Shown here one piece after another: positions 18,684-26,750 of a stretch of DNA of 64,000 bases. Numbering within the stretch: position 1 is the first letter of the stretch; every line of letters starts with the position of its first letter. Origin of the DNA: Erwinia rhapontici (lineage in GTDB: Bacteria > Pseudomonadota > Gammaproteobacteria > Enterobacterales > Enterobacteriaceae); contig NZ_VRKO01000004.1 of NCBI RefSeq assembly GCF_012271765.1, positions 1-64,000 of the forward strand, in the 5' to 3' direction. A program made the translations under genes and the position numbers. The notes below the pieces were generated by a model. The model was given only the letters and a program-made list of their open reading frames with translations. It ran no database searches and had not been told where the DNA came from.

Positions 18684-19193
18684 ATGGCACTGCCAAAAAA
18701 ACTGAAATACCTGAATTTGTTTAACGATGCCAACAGCTACCAGGGTGTGGTGACCTCGCTGACGCTGCCAAAACTGGCACGCAAACTCGACCCGTATCGC
18801 GGCGGCGGTATGAACGGCGTGGCGCACATTGATAACGGTCTGGAAGACGATGCGCTGGATCTGGAATGGACCATTGCCGGGCTGGATGACCGCATTCTCA
18901 GCCAGTGGGGCGGAGCAACGGTGCCGCTGCGTTTTATGGGCTCTTATCAGCGTGACGACACCGATGAAACGGTGGCGGTTGAGGTGGAGCTGCGCGGTAA
19001 GCACCAGCAGTTCGACTTCGGTGAGAGCAAGCAGGGTGAAGAGAGTGAAACCAAAATCACCACCAAATGCACTTACTACAAGCTGACCTGGAACGGTAAG
19101 GCGCTGATCGAGATCGATACCATCAATATGGTTGAGATCGTGAACGGCGTCGATCGTCTGGCGCAGCACCGTCAGAACATCGGTCTGGCGTAA
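18684..19193 (+). CDS. FII: Tail tube protein FII
   Basis: A 169-residue major tube protein like P2 gpFII: MALPKKLKYLNLFNDANSY, LPKLARKLDPYRGGGMNG, TTKCTYYKLTWNGK, and a terminal VDRLAQHRQNIGL. It forms the inner tube within the sheath. It lies 12 bp after FI with a good GGAG site. Confidence 0.93.
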   Translation: MALPKKLKYLNLFNDANSYQGVVTSLTLPKLARKLDPYRGGGMNGVAHIDNGLEDDALDLEWTIAGLDDRILSQWGGATVPLRFMGSYQRDDTDETVAVEVELRGKHQQFDFGESKQGEESETKITTKCTYYKLTWNGKALIEIDTINMVEIVNGVDRLAQHRQNIGLA

Positions 19194-19215
19194 TCCGCAG
19201 GGACGTGCCTGCCAG

Positions 19216-19329
19216 CCCCACATCGGCAATTCACAGGGGTTGGGCCTGCCCGCCCCACATCGGCAATTCGCAGGGGTTGGGCCTGCCCGCCCCACATCGG
19301 CAATTCGTAGGGGTTGGGCATGCCCGACC
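19216..19329. repeat. Three 37-bp REP-like repeats between FII and E
   Basis: Units starting at 19216, 19253 and 19290 share CCCCACATCGGCAATTC and a GGGGTTGGGC-TGCCCGCC/GACC palindrome. The last unit has GGGTTGGGCATGCCCGACCC, the core found in the 101-bp repeats at the window start. They are host-type REP elements inside a phage-derived operon. Confidence 0.85.
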
Positions 19330-19358
19330 CGCATTCTCTCTAAACGTAAGGAAAGTCC

Positions 19359-19655
19359 ATGCAACAGCAAGACAACCTGGTCACCCTGGTGACCCCCATT
19401 GCCCGTGGTGAAACCCTGATTACCAGCGTAGAGGTGACCAAACCCAACGCCGGTGCACTGCGCGGAACCCGGCTGGTGGATCTGGCCGGATCGGACGTTG
19501 AGGCACTGATCACCGTGCTGCCACGCATCACCCTGCCAAACCTGACCAAATCAGAATGCCTGAATCTGGACCCGGTCGATCTGATCGAACTCGGTGGCAG
19601 GGTGATCGGTTTTTTATCCGCGAAGCCGGACACGTCCGCTGGCCCGACGACCTGA
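19359..19655 (+). CDS. E: Tail protein E
   Basis: A 98-residue match to P2 gpE, a small tail assembly protein encoded ahead of the tape measure. Features include VTLVTPIARGETLI, KPNAGALRGTRLVDL and PNLTKSECLNLDPVDLIELGG. Near its 3' end lies the slippery heptamer that produces the E/E' fusion. Both forms are thought to act as tape-measure chaperones, in a set ratio. Confidence 0.88.
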   Translation: MQQQDNLVTLVTPIARGETLITSVEVTKPNAGALRGTRLVDLAGSDVEALITVLPRITLPNLTKSECLNLDPVDLIELGGRVIGFLSAKPDTSAGPTT

Positions 19656-19792
19656 CGGTGGATGATCTGATGGCCGACATTGCGACCGTTTTTCACTGGC
19701 CGCCATCAGAAATGAACCCCATGTCGCTGGCGGAACTGATCGACTGGCGGCATAAGGCGATCGTGCGCAGCGGCATGCAGAGTGGAGAATAG
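19359..19792 (+). CDS. E': E/E' fusion made by -1 ribosomal frameshift
   Basis: In phase with gene E the sequence reads (GG)T-TTT-TTA at 19610-19616, a textbook X-XXY-YYZ slippery heptamer. Slipping back one base enters the frame that continues IREAGHVRWPDDLTVDDLM...DIATVFHWPPSEM...LAELIDWRHKA and stops at 19792. The fusion would be about 144 residues, close to the P2 E+E' product. The E' extension has no good start of its own. Feature joins 19359-19616 with 19616-19792. Confidence 0.88.
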
Positions 19793-19794
19793 CG

Positions 19795-21282
19795 ATGAGT
19801 ATTAACCTTGGTCTGGACGGCCTGCGCAAAGCGGTGATCCGGTCGAATTTGTTCCTCAATGATCTGCCGGGGGAGACCAAATCCCTCGGTAATGCGATGT
19901 TTCAGCAGCGTATCGCCCTGAAGGCGGCCACGTTAAGTGATGAGGTCAACCAGCGCCATCGTAAAGAGGGGCTGAAGCTGAGTGAGGAGCGGTTGCAGCA
20001 GATCGCCCGTCAGCGGACAGACGAACGGCGTCAGCAGGCCAGCGAGCGGCGGCAGACGCTAAGTAAGGGTATGGATAATGTCGGCCAGCGCTATCAGGCC
20101 GGGCAGGCGGTCGTGGACAAAGTCAGCAGCTTCAGCAGCCGGGCAATGGGCGTTGCCTCCTTTGGTGCAAAGCTGCTGAAACCGGGCTATGAACAGGCGA
20201 CTGCCGGTACTGCAGCGGTGAGTGCAGCGTCAGGAGCCGCTGTAGTACCGCAGGCTGATAACCTGGCAGGGGACATCGGTCAGCTCAATGCAGCCATTGA
20301 CGGCATCAGCCTGACGGTGTTCACCCAACTGGACGGTACGCTGCGTTCCCTGACGCAGACCGCCACCGGGCTGTTAACCGGCGTTGATCAATGGATCCAG
20401 GACAACCCCACGCTGGCGGGCGGGATCACCCAACTGGTGGCGGGGGGCGGGCTGCTGATTGCCGCACTCGGCGGGATCGGTTCCGTGGTGGTGCCGGTAC
20501 TCAGTGGCCTGAATCTGTTGATGGCGGGTGCCGGGATCCTGAGTGGCGTGTTTACCTTTGCTGGTGGGGCGATTGTTGCTGCGCTGGGGGCAATCACGTT
20601 GCCTGTCGGAATAGCCATTGCCGCTATCGTCGGCGCTGCTGCGTTGATTTACCAGTACTGGGAGCCGCTCAGCGCGTTCTTTGGCGGGGTGGTTGAAGGG
20701 ATCAGTGCTGTGCTGACGCCACTATTCGAGGCATTTAAACCGTTAACGGTCATTTTTGATGAGGCAGGTAAGCAGATTGACAGTGCTTTTGACAGTATAA
20801 AGGCGTTTTTCTCACCGATTGAAATGACGGCGCAGAAGCTGGAGCAGCTGGGGAATCTTGGGCGTTTTGTCGGTGAGGCCCTGGTAAATGGATTGAGTTT
20901 ACCCCTGACGATTTTACGTACGCTCGGTGGGAAAGTCAGCTGGCTGCTGGAAAAGCTTGGGTTAGCCGATAAAAAAGCGGCCGATGCAGATGCCTTGCTG
21001 GATGACGATCCGTCAGCACAACGTCCCTCGGTCGCCCTGGGGGGCGCAGACTTTGCTGCGCCGGATACTCCCGCGCCTGTCGTCTTTGGCGGTGCCCGCT
21101 ATCAACCCGTCACTGCGGCCAGCACCAGCAACAGCCAGCAGAACACCTTTAACAGCAGCTATGTGATCAACGTTCCTACAAGCATGGGGGAAGCGGAGGT
21201 TCGCACGATGATCGACAACCATCAGCAGCAAACGCAGGCGCGTGCCGCTATCAACCAACGCAGCAGCTTCTGGGGGCAATAA
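19795..21282 (+). CDS. T: Tape measure protein T (short)
   Basis: A 495-residue protein in the gpT position, directly after E/E'. It has a charged helical first third with REDxxQ-like heptads (KLSEERLQQIARQRTDERRQ), a hydrophobic Gly/Ala-rich middle (about residues 205-285) with several membrane-like segments, and a C-terminal tail region ending RAAINQRSSFWGQ. P2 gpT is about 815 residues by memory, so this protein predicts a tail of roughly 60 percent of P2 length, if the usual length ruler relation holds. Confidence 0.87.
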   Translation: MSINLGLDGLRKAVIRSNLFLNDLPGETKSLGNAMFQQRIALKAATLSDEVNQRHRKEGLKLSEERLQQIARQRTDERRQQASERRQTLSKGMDNVGQRYQAGQAVVDKVSSFSSRAMGVASFGAKLLKPGYEQATAGTAAVSAASGAAVVPQADNLAGDIGQLNAAIDGISLTVFTQLDGTLRSLTQTATGLLTGVDQWIQDNPTLAGGITQLVAGGGLLIAALGGIGSVVVPVLSGLNLLMAGAGILSGVFTFAGGAIVAALGAITLPVGIAIAAIVGAAALIYQYWEPLSAFFGGVVEGISAVLTPLFEAFKPLTVIFDEAGKQIDSAFDSIKAFFSPIEMTAQKLEQLGNLGRFVGEALVNGLSLPLTILRTLGGKVSWLLEKLGLADKKAADADALLDDDPSAQRPSVALGGADFAAPDTPAPVVFGGARYQPVTAASTSNSQQNTFNSSYVINVPTSMGEAEVRTMIDNHQQQTQARAAINQRSSFWGQ

Positions 21283-21285
21283 ACC

Positions 21286-21759
21286 ATGATGATGATACTC
21301 GGCATGTTTATTTTTAAACGCCGCACTTTGCCATTTCAGACGATGACGCAGGAAAGTGCGTATCGTTGGGCAGCGGGCAGCCGTATTGGTACTCGCCCCG
21401 CACAACAGTTTCTCGGTGTCGGCGATGAAAACATCACGTTGCAGGGCGAGTTACGCCCGGAAATCACCGGGGGAGCTCCTGCGTTGGCGGCGCTGATGGA
21501 TATAGCAGAAGCGGGGCAGGCATGGCCTTTACTCAATGGTGAAGGATTTCTTTATGGCATGTTTGTCATTGAAAATATCAACGGTGTGCATGCTGACTTA
21601 CTGGAAAACGGCACGGCACGGAAGATCAATTTTACGCTAAAACTGAAACGAGTCGATGAATCGAGAAGTGCCATGTTTGGTGATCTCAAACAGCAGGCGG
21701 AGCGAATTTACGGCAATGTGAGTTCCCAGGTCTCAACCCTGGCAGGGAGCATCTTATGA
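21286..21759 (+). CDS. U: Tail protein U
   Basis: A 157-residue match to P2 gpU: MMMILGMFIFKRRTLPFQTM, YRWAAGSRIGTRPAQQFLGVGDENITLQG, AWPLLNGEGFLYGMFVI and LKLKRVDES. gpU belongs to the LysM-domain tail-tip group that connects tube and spike. It overlaps D by 4 bp. Confidence 0.9.
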   Translation: MMMILGMFIFKRRTLPFQTMTQESAYRWAAGSRIGTRPAQQFLGVGDENITLQGELRPEITGGAPALAALMDIAEAGQAWPLLNGEGFLYGMFVIENINGVHADLLENGTARKINFTLKLKRVDESRSAMFGDLKQQAERIYGNVSSQVSTLAGSIL

Positions 21760-22895
21760 ATAACAGTTTACCGGTGGATATCGGTGCGCCGTTGGCACCT
21801 GATTATCTGATCCAACTGAATAATCTGGATATTACTGAGAACCTGAGGCCACGCCTGCTGAGTATGACCATTGATGATGCTCGCGGTTTAGAAGCTGACG
21901 CGCTGACGCTGTTACTGGATGACAGTGATGGCAGGATCATGATGCCGCAGCGTGGCGCTATCCTGCGGGTGTATATCGGCTGGCAGGGCAGGCCACTGTT
22001 CTGCAAAGGGGATTTTGTTATTGAAGAGTTGCATCACAGCGGTGCTCCCGATCAGTTGAAGCTGGTCGGGCGCAGCGCCAATCTGAGTGATTCGTTAATG
22101 GAAAAGGGAAACCATTCATACGATAAGACCACGCTGGGGGCCATGGTATTGCAGATTGCGAAACGCAATGAACTTGGGGCAGAAGTGGCTGATGAACTGG
22201 CCTCAATTGAGATTGATCATGAAGATCAGAGTGGTCTTACCGATGCGCAATTTCTGACCACGATGGCGACAAAATATGGTGCAACGGTCACGATCAAGAA
22301 GGACAAAGTGTTGATGCTGGTACGGGGGGCGAACAAAACCGTCAGCGGGCAGGCGATCCCACAACTTCTGCTCACACGTAAAGACGGTGATAAGCATGAT
22401 TATCAGGTGGTATCACAGATGCATTTTAGTGGCGTTAAGGCCAAATGGATGCAGCTCGATAAAGCCAGCAGTGGCACGGTGAGAGTGTTCCGAGTCATTC
22501 CTGAAAACCAACCCGATCGTTTTCCCGGCGCGGCCAGGCAGGACATCCCGCAGCCGCTTTATGAACGTTATGCTCTGATACCTGGGGTATTTAAAACCCA
22601 GGAAGAGGCGATGGAAGCCGCGAAGGCTGACTGGAAGAAACGCCAGGCGATGACCGCTAGCATGAGTTTTGTGATTGCTCAAGGAATGCCGGTGTTGATA
22701 CCGGAAACACCGATACGGTTGAGCGGGTTCAAAACGATGATTGATGCCCAACAGTGGACAGTAATCAAAGTGAATCATGTGATTGATAATAATGGATTTC
22801 GTACAACGGTGAACCTGGAAAAATCGGTGGGTGGTGAAACCTGGGACATTGACGTTAAACCGAGTAAAGTCACAGGAAGTGAAAAAACCACTTGA
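21756..22895 (+). CDS. D: Tail protein D (baseplate hub)
   Basis: A 379-residue gpD, the hub protein on which gpV sits (T4 gp27-like). Conserved blocks include APDYLIQLNNLDITENLRPRLLSMTIDD, GRIMMPQRGAILRVYIGW, SDSLMEKGNHSYDKTTLGAMV and VDNNGFRTTVNLE-like C-terminal text. It is the last gene of the second tail operon. Codon usage is a little more AT-rich from T to D than in FI/FII. Confidence 0.92.
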   Translation: MNNSLPVDIGAPLAPDYLIQLNNLDITENLRPRLLSMTIDDARGLEADALTLLLDDSDGRIMMPQRGAILRVYIGWQGRPLFCKGDFVIEELHHSGAPDQLKLVGRSANLSDSLMEKGNHSYDKTTLGAMVLQIAKRNELGAEVADELASIEIDHEDQSGLTDAQFLTTMATKYGATVTIKKDKVLMLVRGANKTVSGQAIPQLLLTRKDGDKHDYQVVSQMHFSGVKAKWMQLDKASSGTVRVFRVIPENQPDRFPGAARQDIPQPLYERYALIPGVFKTQEEAMEAAKADWKKRQAMTASMSFVIAQGMPVLIPETPIRLSGFKTMIDAQQWTVIKVNHVIDNNGFRTTVNLEKSVGGETWDIDVKPSKVTGSEKTT

Positions 22896-22899
22896 TGAT

Positions 22900-22916
22900 T
22901 CACTTAAAGTGAATAT
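22900..22916. promoter_or_regulatory. Palindrome between D and ogr
   Basis: ATTCACTTAAAGTGAAT is a near-perfect palindrome in an AT-rich spacer upstream of ogr. It may be an operator or a weak hairpin; no binding protein can be named. Confidence 0.4.
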
Positions 22917-22970
22917 AATTAGTTTTATTCACAATGTGTGAGTTTAACTGATGACCATTGGAGGTCAACC

Positions 22971-23189
22971 ATGATGCCATGCCCGATTTGCCAACATAAC
23001 AGCCATGCCCGTTCCAGCCGTATTCTCAGCAGCGAAACCAAGGAGCGTTATCATCAGTGCCAGAACCTGAACTGTAGTTGCACCTTCAAGTCGATGGAGA
23101 GTATTACCGGGATTGTTGCCCGCCCGCTGGAGGCTACGCCGCCGCCTGTGGCGCCGGTGAAAACCCGCACCAGCCGTCTTGGAAGTTAA
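22971..23189 (+). CDS. ogr: Ogr/Delta late-gene transcription activator
   Basis: A 72-residue zinc-finger protein, the same length as P2 Ogr. Zinc ligands are C4, C7, C30 and C35 (CPIC...CQNLNC), and KERYHQCQN matches the P2 protein. It recruits RNA polymerase alpha at TGT-N12-ACA boxes, two of which precede the tail operons here. ATG 22971 follows a GGAGG site; an upstream in-frame ATG at 22938 has none. It is last in the island, 75 bp after D. Confidence 0.92.
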   Translation: MMPCPICQHNSHARSSRILSSETKERYHQCQNLNCSCTFKSMESITGIVARPLEATPPPVAPVKTRTSRLGS

Positions 23190-23288
23190 CCGCCAGCGGC
23201 GGGTTCGCGCCCGCCCTGGTTTTGCATTCCCCTGTTCCGCCTAATCTGCGCTATCATCATCTGTCTTCCTGACATCGCTGGCGCCCCC

Positions 23289-24323
23289 ATGACACACACT
23301 TCTCCGACTCCCATCTTTGACGGCCATAACGATCTACTGCTGCACCTGTGGCTGCATCATCCTGAAAACCCGGCTGCGGCGTTTCTGCATCAGCGTCTGA
23401 GCGGGCATCTCGACCTGGCGCGGATGCGTGAGGGCGGTTTTGCGGGTGGGCTGTTTGCCGTCTTTGTGCCACCCGCTGACTACGTGGCGAAATTTCCCAC
23501 GCGCCAGGCGGAGGTGCATGATCCGCTGGCGATCACCGAACAGCAGATGGCGATTTTGCAGCAGCTGGAAGCACAGTCGGCAGGCCAGGCAAAAATCTGC
23601 CGCAGCGTCAGCGAGATTGAACACTGTATCGCCAGCGGCGTGCTGGCGATGGTGATGCATATTGAAGGGGCGGAAGCGCTGGATGATGACTTAAGCCAGT
23701 TGGATCGCTGGCAGCAGGCCGGATTGCGCAGCATCGGGCCGTTCTGGAATCTGCCTAACCGTTTTGGCGTGGGCATTAACGGCAGCTTCCCTGGCTCGCC
23801 GGATACCGGAGCAGGGCTGACTGACGCCGGAGAGCGGTTGATCCGGGCCTGCAACCAGCGTGGGCTGATGATCGATCTGTCGCATATGAACGAAAAAGCC
23901 TTCTGGCAAACGGCGCGGCTGAGTACAGCACCGCTGGTCGCCAGCCATTCTAACGTGCACGCCTTATGCCCTCAGCCACGTAATCTGACGGATGCTCAGA
24001 TGGGCGCGATTGCCGACAGCGACGGACTGGTCGGGCTGAATTTCGGTACCTCTTTTCTGCGCAGCGATGGCAAACGTGACGGCGATATGCCGCTCAGCGT
24101 CATGGTGCAGCATCTGGATTACCTGCTGGAGAAACTGGGGGAAGATCGTGTTGCCTTCGGTTCTGATTTCGACGGCATAAACCTGGCCGATGATCTGGGT
24201 GACGTTACCGGGCTGCCCCGTCTGCTGGCCGCACTGCGTCAGTCGGGCTATGACGATGCGCTGCTGAACAAGCTGTGTCGCGCTAACTGGCTGCGGGTCT
24301 TGCGAAAAACCTGGAAAGAATAA
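23289..24323 (+). CDS. Membrane-dipeptidase-family (renal dipeptidase, M19) protein
   Basis: A 344-residue zinc dipeptidase of the M19 family. Metal-site elements are FDGHNDLL (His-x-Asp, residues 10-17), MHIEGAEAL (bridging Glu), SHSNVHALCPQPRNLTD (His plus the Arg-Asn-Leu signature) and FGSDFDGI (Asp). No signal peptide is evident, so it is probably cytoplasmic. It sits directly upstream of pqqA on the same strand. Peptidases next to pqq genes may help trim the PqqA-derived product, but that role is inference. Confidence 0.87.
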   Translation: MTHTSPTPIFDGHNDLLLHLWLHHPENPAAAFLHQRLSGHLDLARMREGGFAGGLFAVFVPPADYVAKFPTRQAEVHDPLAITEQQMAILQQLEAQSAGQAKICRSVSEIEHCIASGVLAMVMHIEGAEALDDDLSQLDRWQQAGLRSIGPFWNLPNRFGVGINGSFPGSPDTGAGLTDAGERLIRACNQRGLMIDLSHMNEKAFWQTARLSTAPLVASHSNVHALCPQPRNLTDAQMGAIADSDGLVGLNFGTSFLRSDGKRDGDMPLSVMVQHLDYLLEKLGEDRVAFGSDFDGINLADDLGDVTGLPRLLAALRQSGYDDALLNKLCRANWLRVLRKTWKE

Positions 24324-24331
24324 CGCCTGAT

Positions 24332-24353
24332 TTTTGAACCAAATAGTTCAAAA
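24332..24353. promoter_or_regulatory. Inverted repeat TTTTGAAC-N6-GTTCAAAA upstream of pqqA
   Basis: Perfect 8-bp arms separated by CAAATA lie just after the dipeptidase stop. The pattern looks like an operator; without a T-run it is a poor terminator. It is about 150 bp before pqqA. Confidence 0.5.
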
Positions 24354-24503
24354 CAGCATAAACCGTGCAGATTTTAGGGTTGATATCGATTTATCATAGG
24401 CGCAACATCTGTGCCGCCAAATTCCTGTAATTTGACAACATGCCGATTACTCTACGAAACTGGAGTATATCGCCTGTTTTTTAAACACCTTGAGGATATT
24501 ACT

Positions 24504-24575
24504 ATGTGGACTAAACCGACCTTTATCGATATGCGTCTGGGCTTAGAAGTTACCTTATACATCTCAAACCGCTAA
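24504..24575 (+). CDS. pqqA: PQQ precursor peptide PqqA
   Basis: A 23-residue peptide, MWTKPTFIDMRLGLEVTLY plus ISNR. The Glu15 and Tyr19 that are cross-linked by PqqE to become pyrroloquinoline quinone are both present in the invariant E-x3-Y arrangement. A TTGAGGA site precedes the ATG. It is separated from pqqB by ERIC DNA and an intrinsic terminator. Confidence 0.96.
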   Translation: MWTKPTFIDMRLGLEVTLYISNR

Positions 24576-24579
24576 TTAG

Positions 24580-24697
24580 CCGTCATACTTCAAGCTGCAA
24601 CTGCGTTGGCTGCGTGTGCTCACCCCGGTCACTTACCTGAGTAAGCTCCCGAGGATTCTCACACTTGCCGCCTTGCTGCAACTCGAATTATTTAGGC
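24580..24697. repeat. ERIC element between pqqA and pqqB
   Basis: About 118 bp opening CGTCATACTTCAAGCTGC and closing CTCGAATTATTTAGG, with the ERIC core GCTCACC...GGTCACTTAC...GTAAGCTCC...GGATTC. A second full copy is at 45215-45333. It would form a long hairpin in the pqq transcript. Confidence 0.9.
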
Positions 24698-24709
24698 TAA
24701 TGCCTGGTC

Positions 24710-24750
24710 ATCATACTTTGAGCTGCAACTGTAACTCGAACGATTCAGGC
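24710..24750. repeat. Internally deleted ERIC remnant
   Basis: The sequence fuses an ERIC left end (TCATACTTTGAGCTGCAACTG) to a right end (AACTCGAACGATTCAGG) with the centre missing. It lies 13 bp after the full ERIC copy. Confidence 0.65.
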
Positions 24751-24761
24751 AAGTAATGTGG

Positions 24762-24790
24762 ATGCCTGCGCTGTAGCAGGCATTTTTATT
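24762..24790 (+). terminator. Intrinsic terminator/attenuator between pqqA and pqqB
   Basis: Perfect stem ATGCCTGC/GCAGGCAT with loop GCTGTA and a following TTTTATT. It would reduce read-through into pqqB-F and so keep PqqA peptide in excess over the enzymes. Confidence 0.88.
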
Positions 24791-24808
24791 CCTTCTCCCG
24801 GTTTACCC

Positions 24809-25720
24809 ATGAAAATCAAAGTCCTCGGCTCTGCGGCAGGCGGCGGTTTCCCGCAGTGGAACTGTCATTGTCCCAACTGCCAGGGTGTCCGTGACGGTAG
24901 CGTTCCGGCCACCGCACGTACCCAATCCTCGATTGCGGTCAGTGATAACGGCACCGACTGGGTGCTGTGTAATGCCTCGCCTGATATCTGCCACCAGATT
25001 GCGGCCAACCCTGAGCTGCATAAACAGGGCGTATTGCGCGGTACGGCGATCGGCTCGATTATCCTTACCGACAGCCAGATCGATCACTGCACCGGCTTGC
25101 TGAACCTGCGTGAAGGCTGCCCGCATTCCGTGTGGTGTACCCCGGAAGTGCATGCGGATCTGACCAGTGGCTTTCCGATCTTTACCATGCTGAAGCACTG
25201 GAACGGTGGATTAGTGCATCACGCCATCCAGCCCGCGGAACCCTTTTCCGTGGCCGTCTGCCCGGCACTGCGTTTTACCGCGATTCCGATCCTCAGCAAT
25301 GCGCCGCCGTATTCGCCGTATCGCGGACGACCGCTGCCCGGCCACAATATTGCGCTGATGATTGAAAACACCACCACTGGCAGCAAACTGCTGTATGCGC
25401 CAGGCCTGGGTGAACCGGATGCTGCGCTGCTGGCGTTGATGGCGCAGGCCGACTGCCTGCTGATCGACGGCACGCTGTGGCAGGACAACGAGCTGGCCAC
25501 CACCGGCGTCGGGCGTAATACCGGCCGTGATATGGGCCATCTGGCGCTGGGCGAAGAGCAGGGGCTGATGGCGGTACTCAGCGAGCTGCCTGCGCAGCGT
25601 AAAATCCTGATCCATATTAACAACACCAACCCGATCCTTGATGAGTCCTCCGCTGAGCGCCAGGCGCTGACCCGGCGTGGCATTGAGGTCAGTTATGACG
25701 GCATGAGTATTGAACTATGA
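24809..25720 (+). CDS. pqqB: PQQ biosynthesis protein PqqB
   Basis: A 303-residue metallo-beta-lactamase-fold protein that hydroxylates the tyrosine part of the PQQ intermediate. It opens [21 protein letters not shown] and has the CXCXXC-like zinc cysteines (residues about 19-24), [18 protein letters not shown], and DMGHLAL near the C-terminus. ATG 24809 matches the family N-terminus; an upstream in-frame ATG at 24758 lies before the terminator and is rejected. It overlaps pqqC by 4 bp. Confidence 0.95.
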   Translation: MKIKVLGSAAGGGFPQWNCHCPNCQGVRDGSVPATARTQSSIAVSDNGTDWVLCNASPDICHQIAANPELHKQGVLRGTAIGSIILTDSQIDHCTGLLNLREGCPHSVWCTPEVHADLTSGFPIFTMLKHWNGGLVHHAIQPAEPFSVAVCPALRFTAIPILSNAPPYSPYRGRPLPGHNIALMIENTTTGSKLLYAPGLGEPDAALLALMAQADCLLIDGTLWQDNELATTGVGRNTGRDMGHLALGEEQGLMAVLSELPAQRKILIHINNTNPILDESSAERQALTRRGIEVSYDGMSIEL

Positions 25721-26472
25721 CCAATCCGACGTTGATGACCCCGCAACAGTTTGAACAGGCGCTGCGCGATCGCGGTGCTTATTACCATATCCACCACCCG
25801 TTCCATATCGCCATGCATAACGGCGAAGCAACGCGTGAGCAGATCCAGGGCTGGGTAGCGAACCGCTTTTACTACCAGACCAGCATTCCGCTGAAAGATG
25901 CGGCGATTATGGCGAACTGCCCGGACCCGCTGACCCGACGTAAATGGGTGCAGCGCATCCTCGATCATGATGGTCAGGGTGACAGCGATGGCGGCATCGA
26001 AGCCTGGCTGCGTCTCGGTGAGGCGGTCGGTCTTGATCGCGATGTACTGCTGTCTGAGCAGATGGTGTTGCCGGGCGTGCGCTTTGCCGTGGATGCCTAC
26101 GTCAGCTTTGCCCGCCGTGCAGTGTGGCAGGAAGCCGCCTGTAGCTCACTGACCGAACTCTTTGCCCCACAGATCCACCAGTCGCGCCTGGACAGCTGGC
26201 CGCAGCACTACACCTGGATTGAAGAAGAGGGTTACGGTTATTTCCGTGGTCGTCTCAGCCAGGCGCGTCGCGACGTGGAGCATGGTCTGCAACTGGCGCT
26301 GGAATACTGCGACACGGTGGAAAAACAGCAACGTATGCTGGAAATCCTGCAGTTCAAACTCGATATTCTGTGGAGCATGCTGGACGCCATGACCATGGCT
26401 TACGCCCTTAACCGCCCGCCATACCACACGGTGACGGATCAGCCGGTCTGGCATAAAGGAAAACTGCTGTGA
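25717..26472 (+). CDS. pqqC: Pyrroloquinoline-quinone synthase PqqC
   Basis: A 251-residue helical oxidase that performs the final ring closure and eight-electron oxidation to PQQ. Typical blocks are [39 protein letters not shown] and [27 protein letters not shown], containing active-site His, Tyr and Arg residues. It is translationally coupled to pqqB and pqqD. Confidence 0.96.
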   Translation: MTNPTLMTPQQFEQALRDRGAYYHIHHPFHIAMHNGEATREQIQGWVANRFYYQTSIPLKDAAIMANCPDPLTRRKWVQRILDHDGQGDSDGGIEAWLRLGEAVGLDRDVLLSEQMVLPGVRFAVDAYVSFARRAVWQEAACSSLTELFAPQIHQSRLDSWPQHYTWIEEEGYGYFRGRLSQARRDVEHGLQLALEYCDTVEKQQRMLEILQFKLDILWSMLDAMTMAYALNRPPYHTVTDQPVWHKGKLL

Positions 26473-26750
26473 TCAATGAACAAATGACCCCAATGTTCCG
26501 CCGTGGTTACCGCTTACAGTGGGAAGAAGTGCAGGGCTGCCATGTGATCCTCTACCCGGAAGGCATGGCAAAACTGAACGACAGCGCCACGATGATCCTC
26601 GAGCTGGTGGATGGGCAACGTACGCTGTCAGAGATTATCCTGGCGCTGAACACGCGTTTCCCGGAAGCGGGCGGCGTGGATGATGATGTGAAAGATTTTT
26701 TCGCCGCCGCGCGTGAACAGAAGTGGATTATTTTCCGTGAACCCGCTTAA
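26469..26750 (+). CDS. pqqD: PqqA-binding chaperone PqqD
   Basis: A 93-residue RRE-type peptide chaperone that presents PqqA to Pqq[44 protein letters not shown] and [17 protein letters not shown] start overlaps the pqqC stop by 4 bp. Its 3' end overlaps pqqE by 14 bp, matching tight physical partnership. Confidence 0.95.
   Translation: MINEQMTPMFRRGYRLQWEEVQGCHVILYPEGMAKLNDSATMILELVDGQRTLSEIILALNTRFPEAGGVDDDVKDFFAAAREQKWIIFREPA

Noticed and set aside
19216-19329. CRISPR-like short repeat array
   Set aside because: Units are directly adjacent with no variable spacers, carry an internal palindrome, and no cas gene is present.
10273-23289. Flanking att direct repeats of the phage island
   Set aside because: None was found by eye at the two edges, consistent with an old, immobile element.
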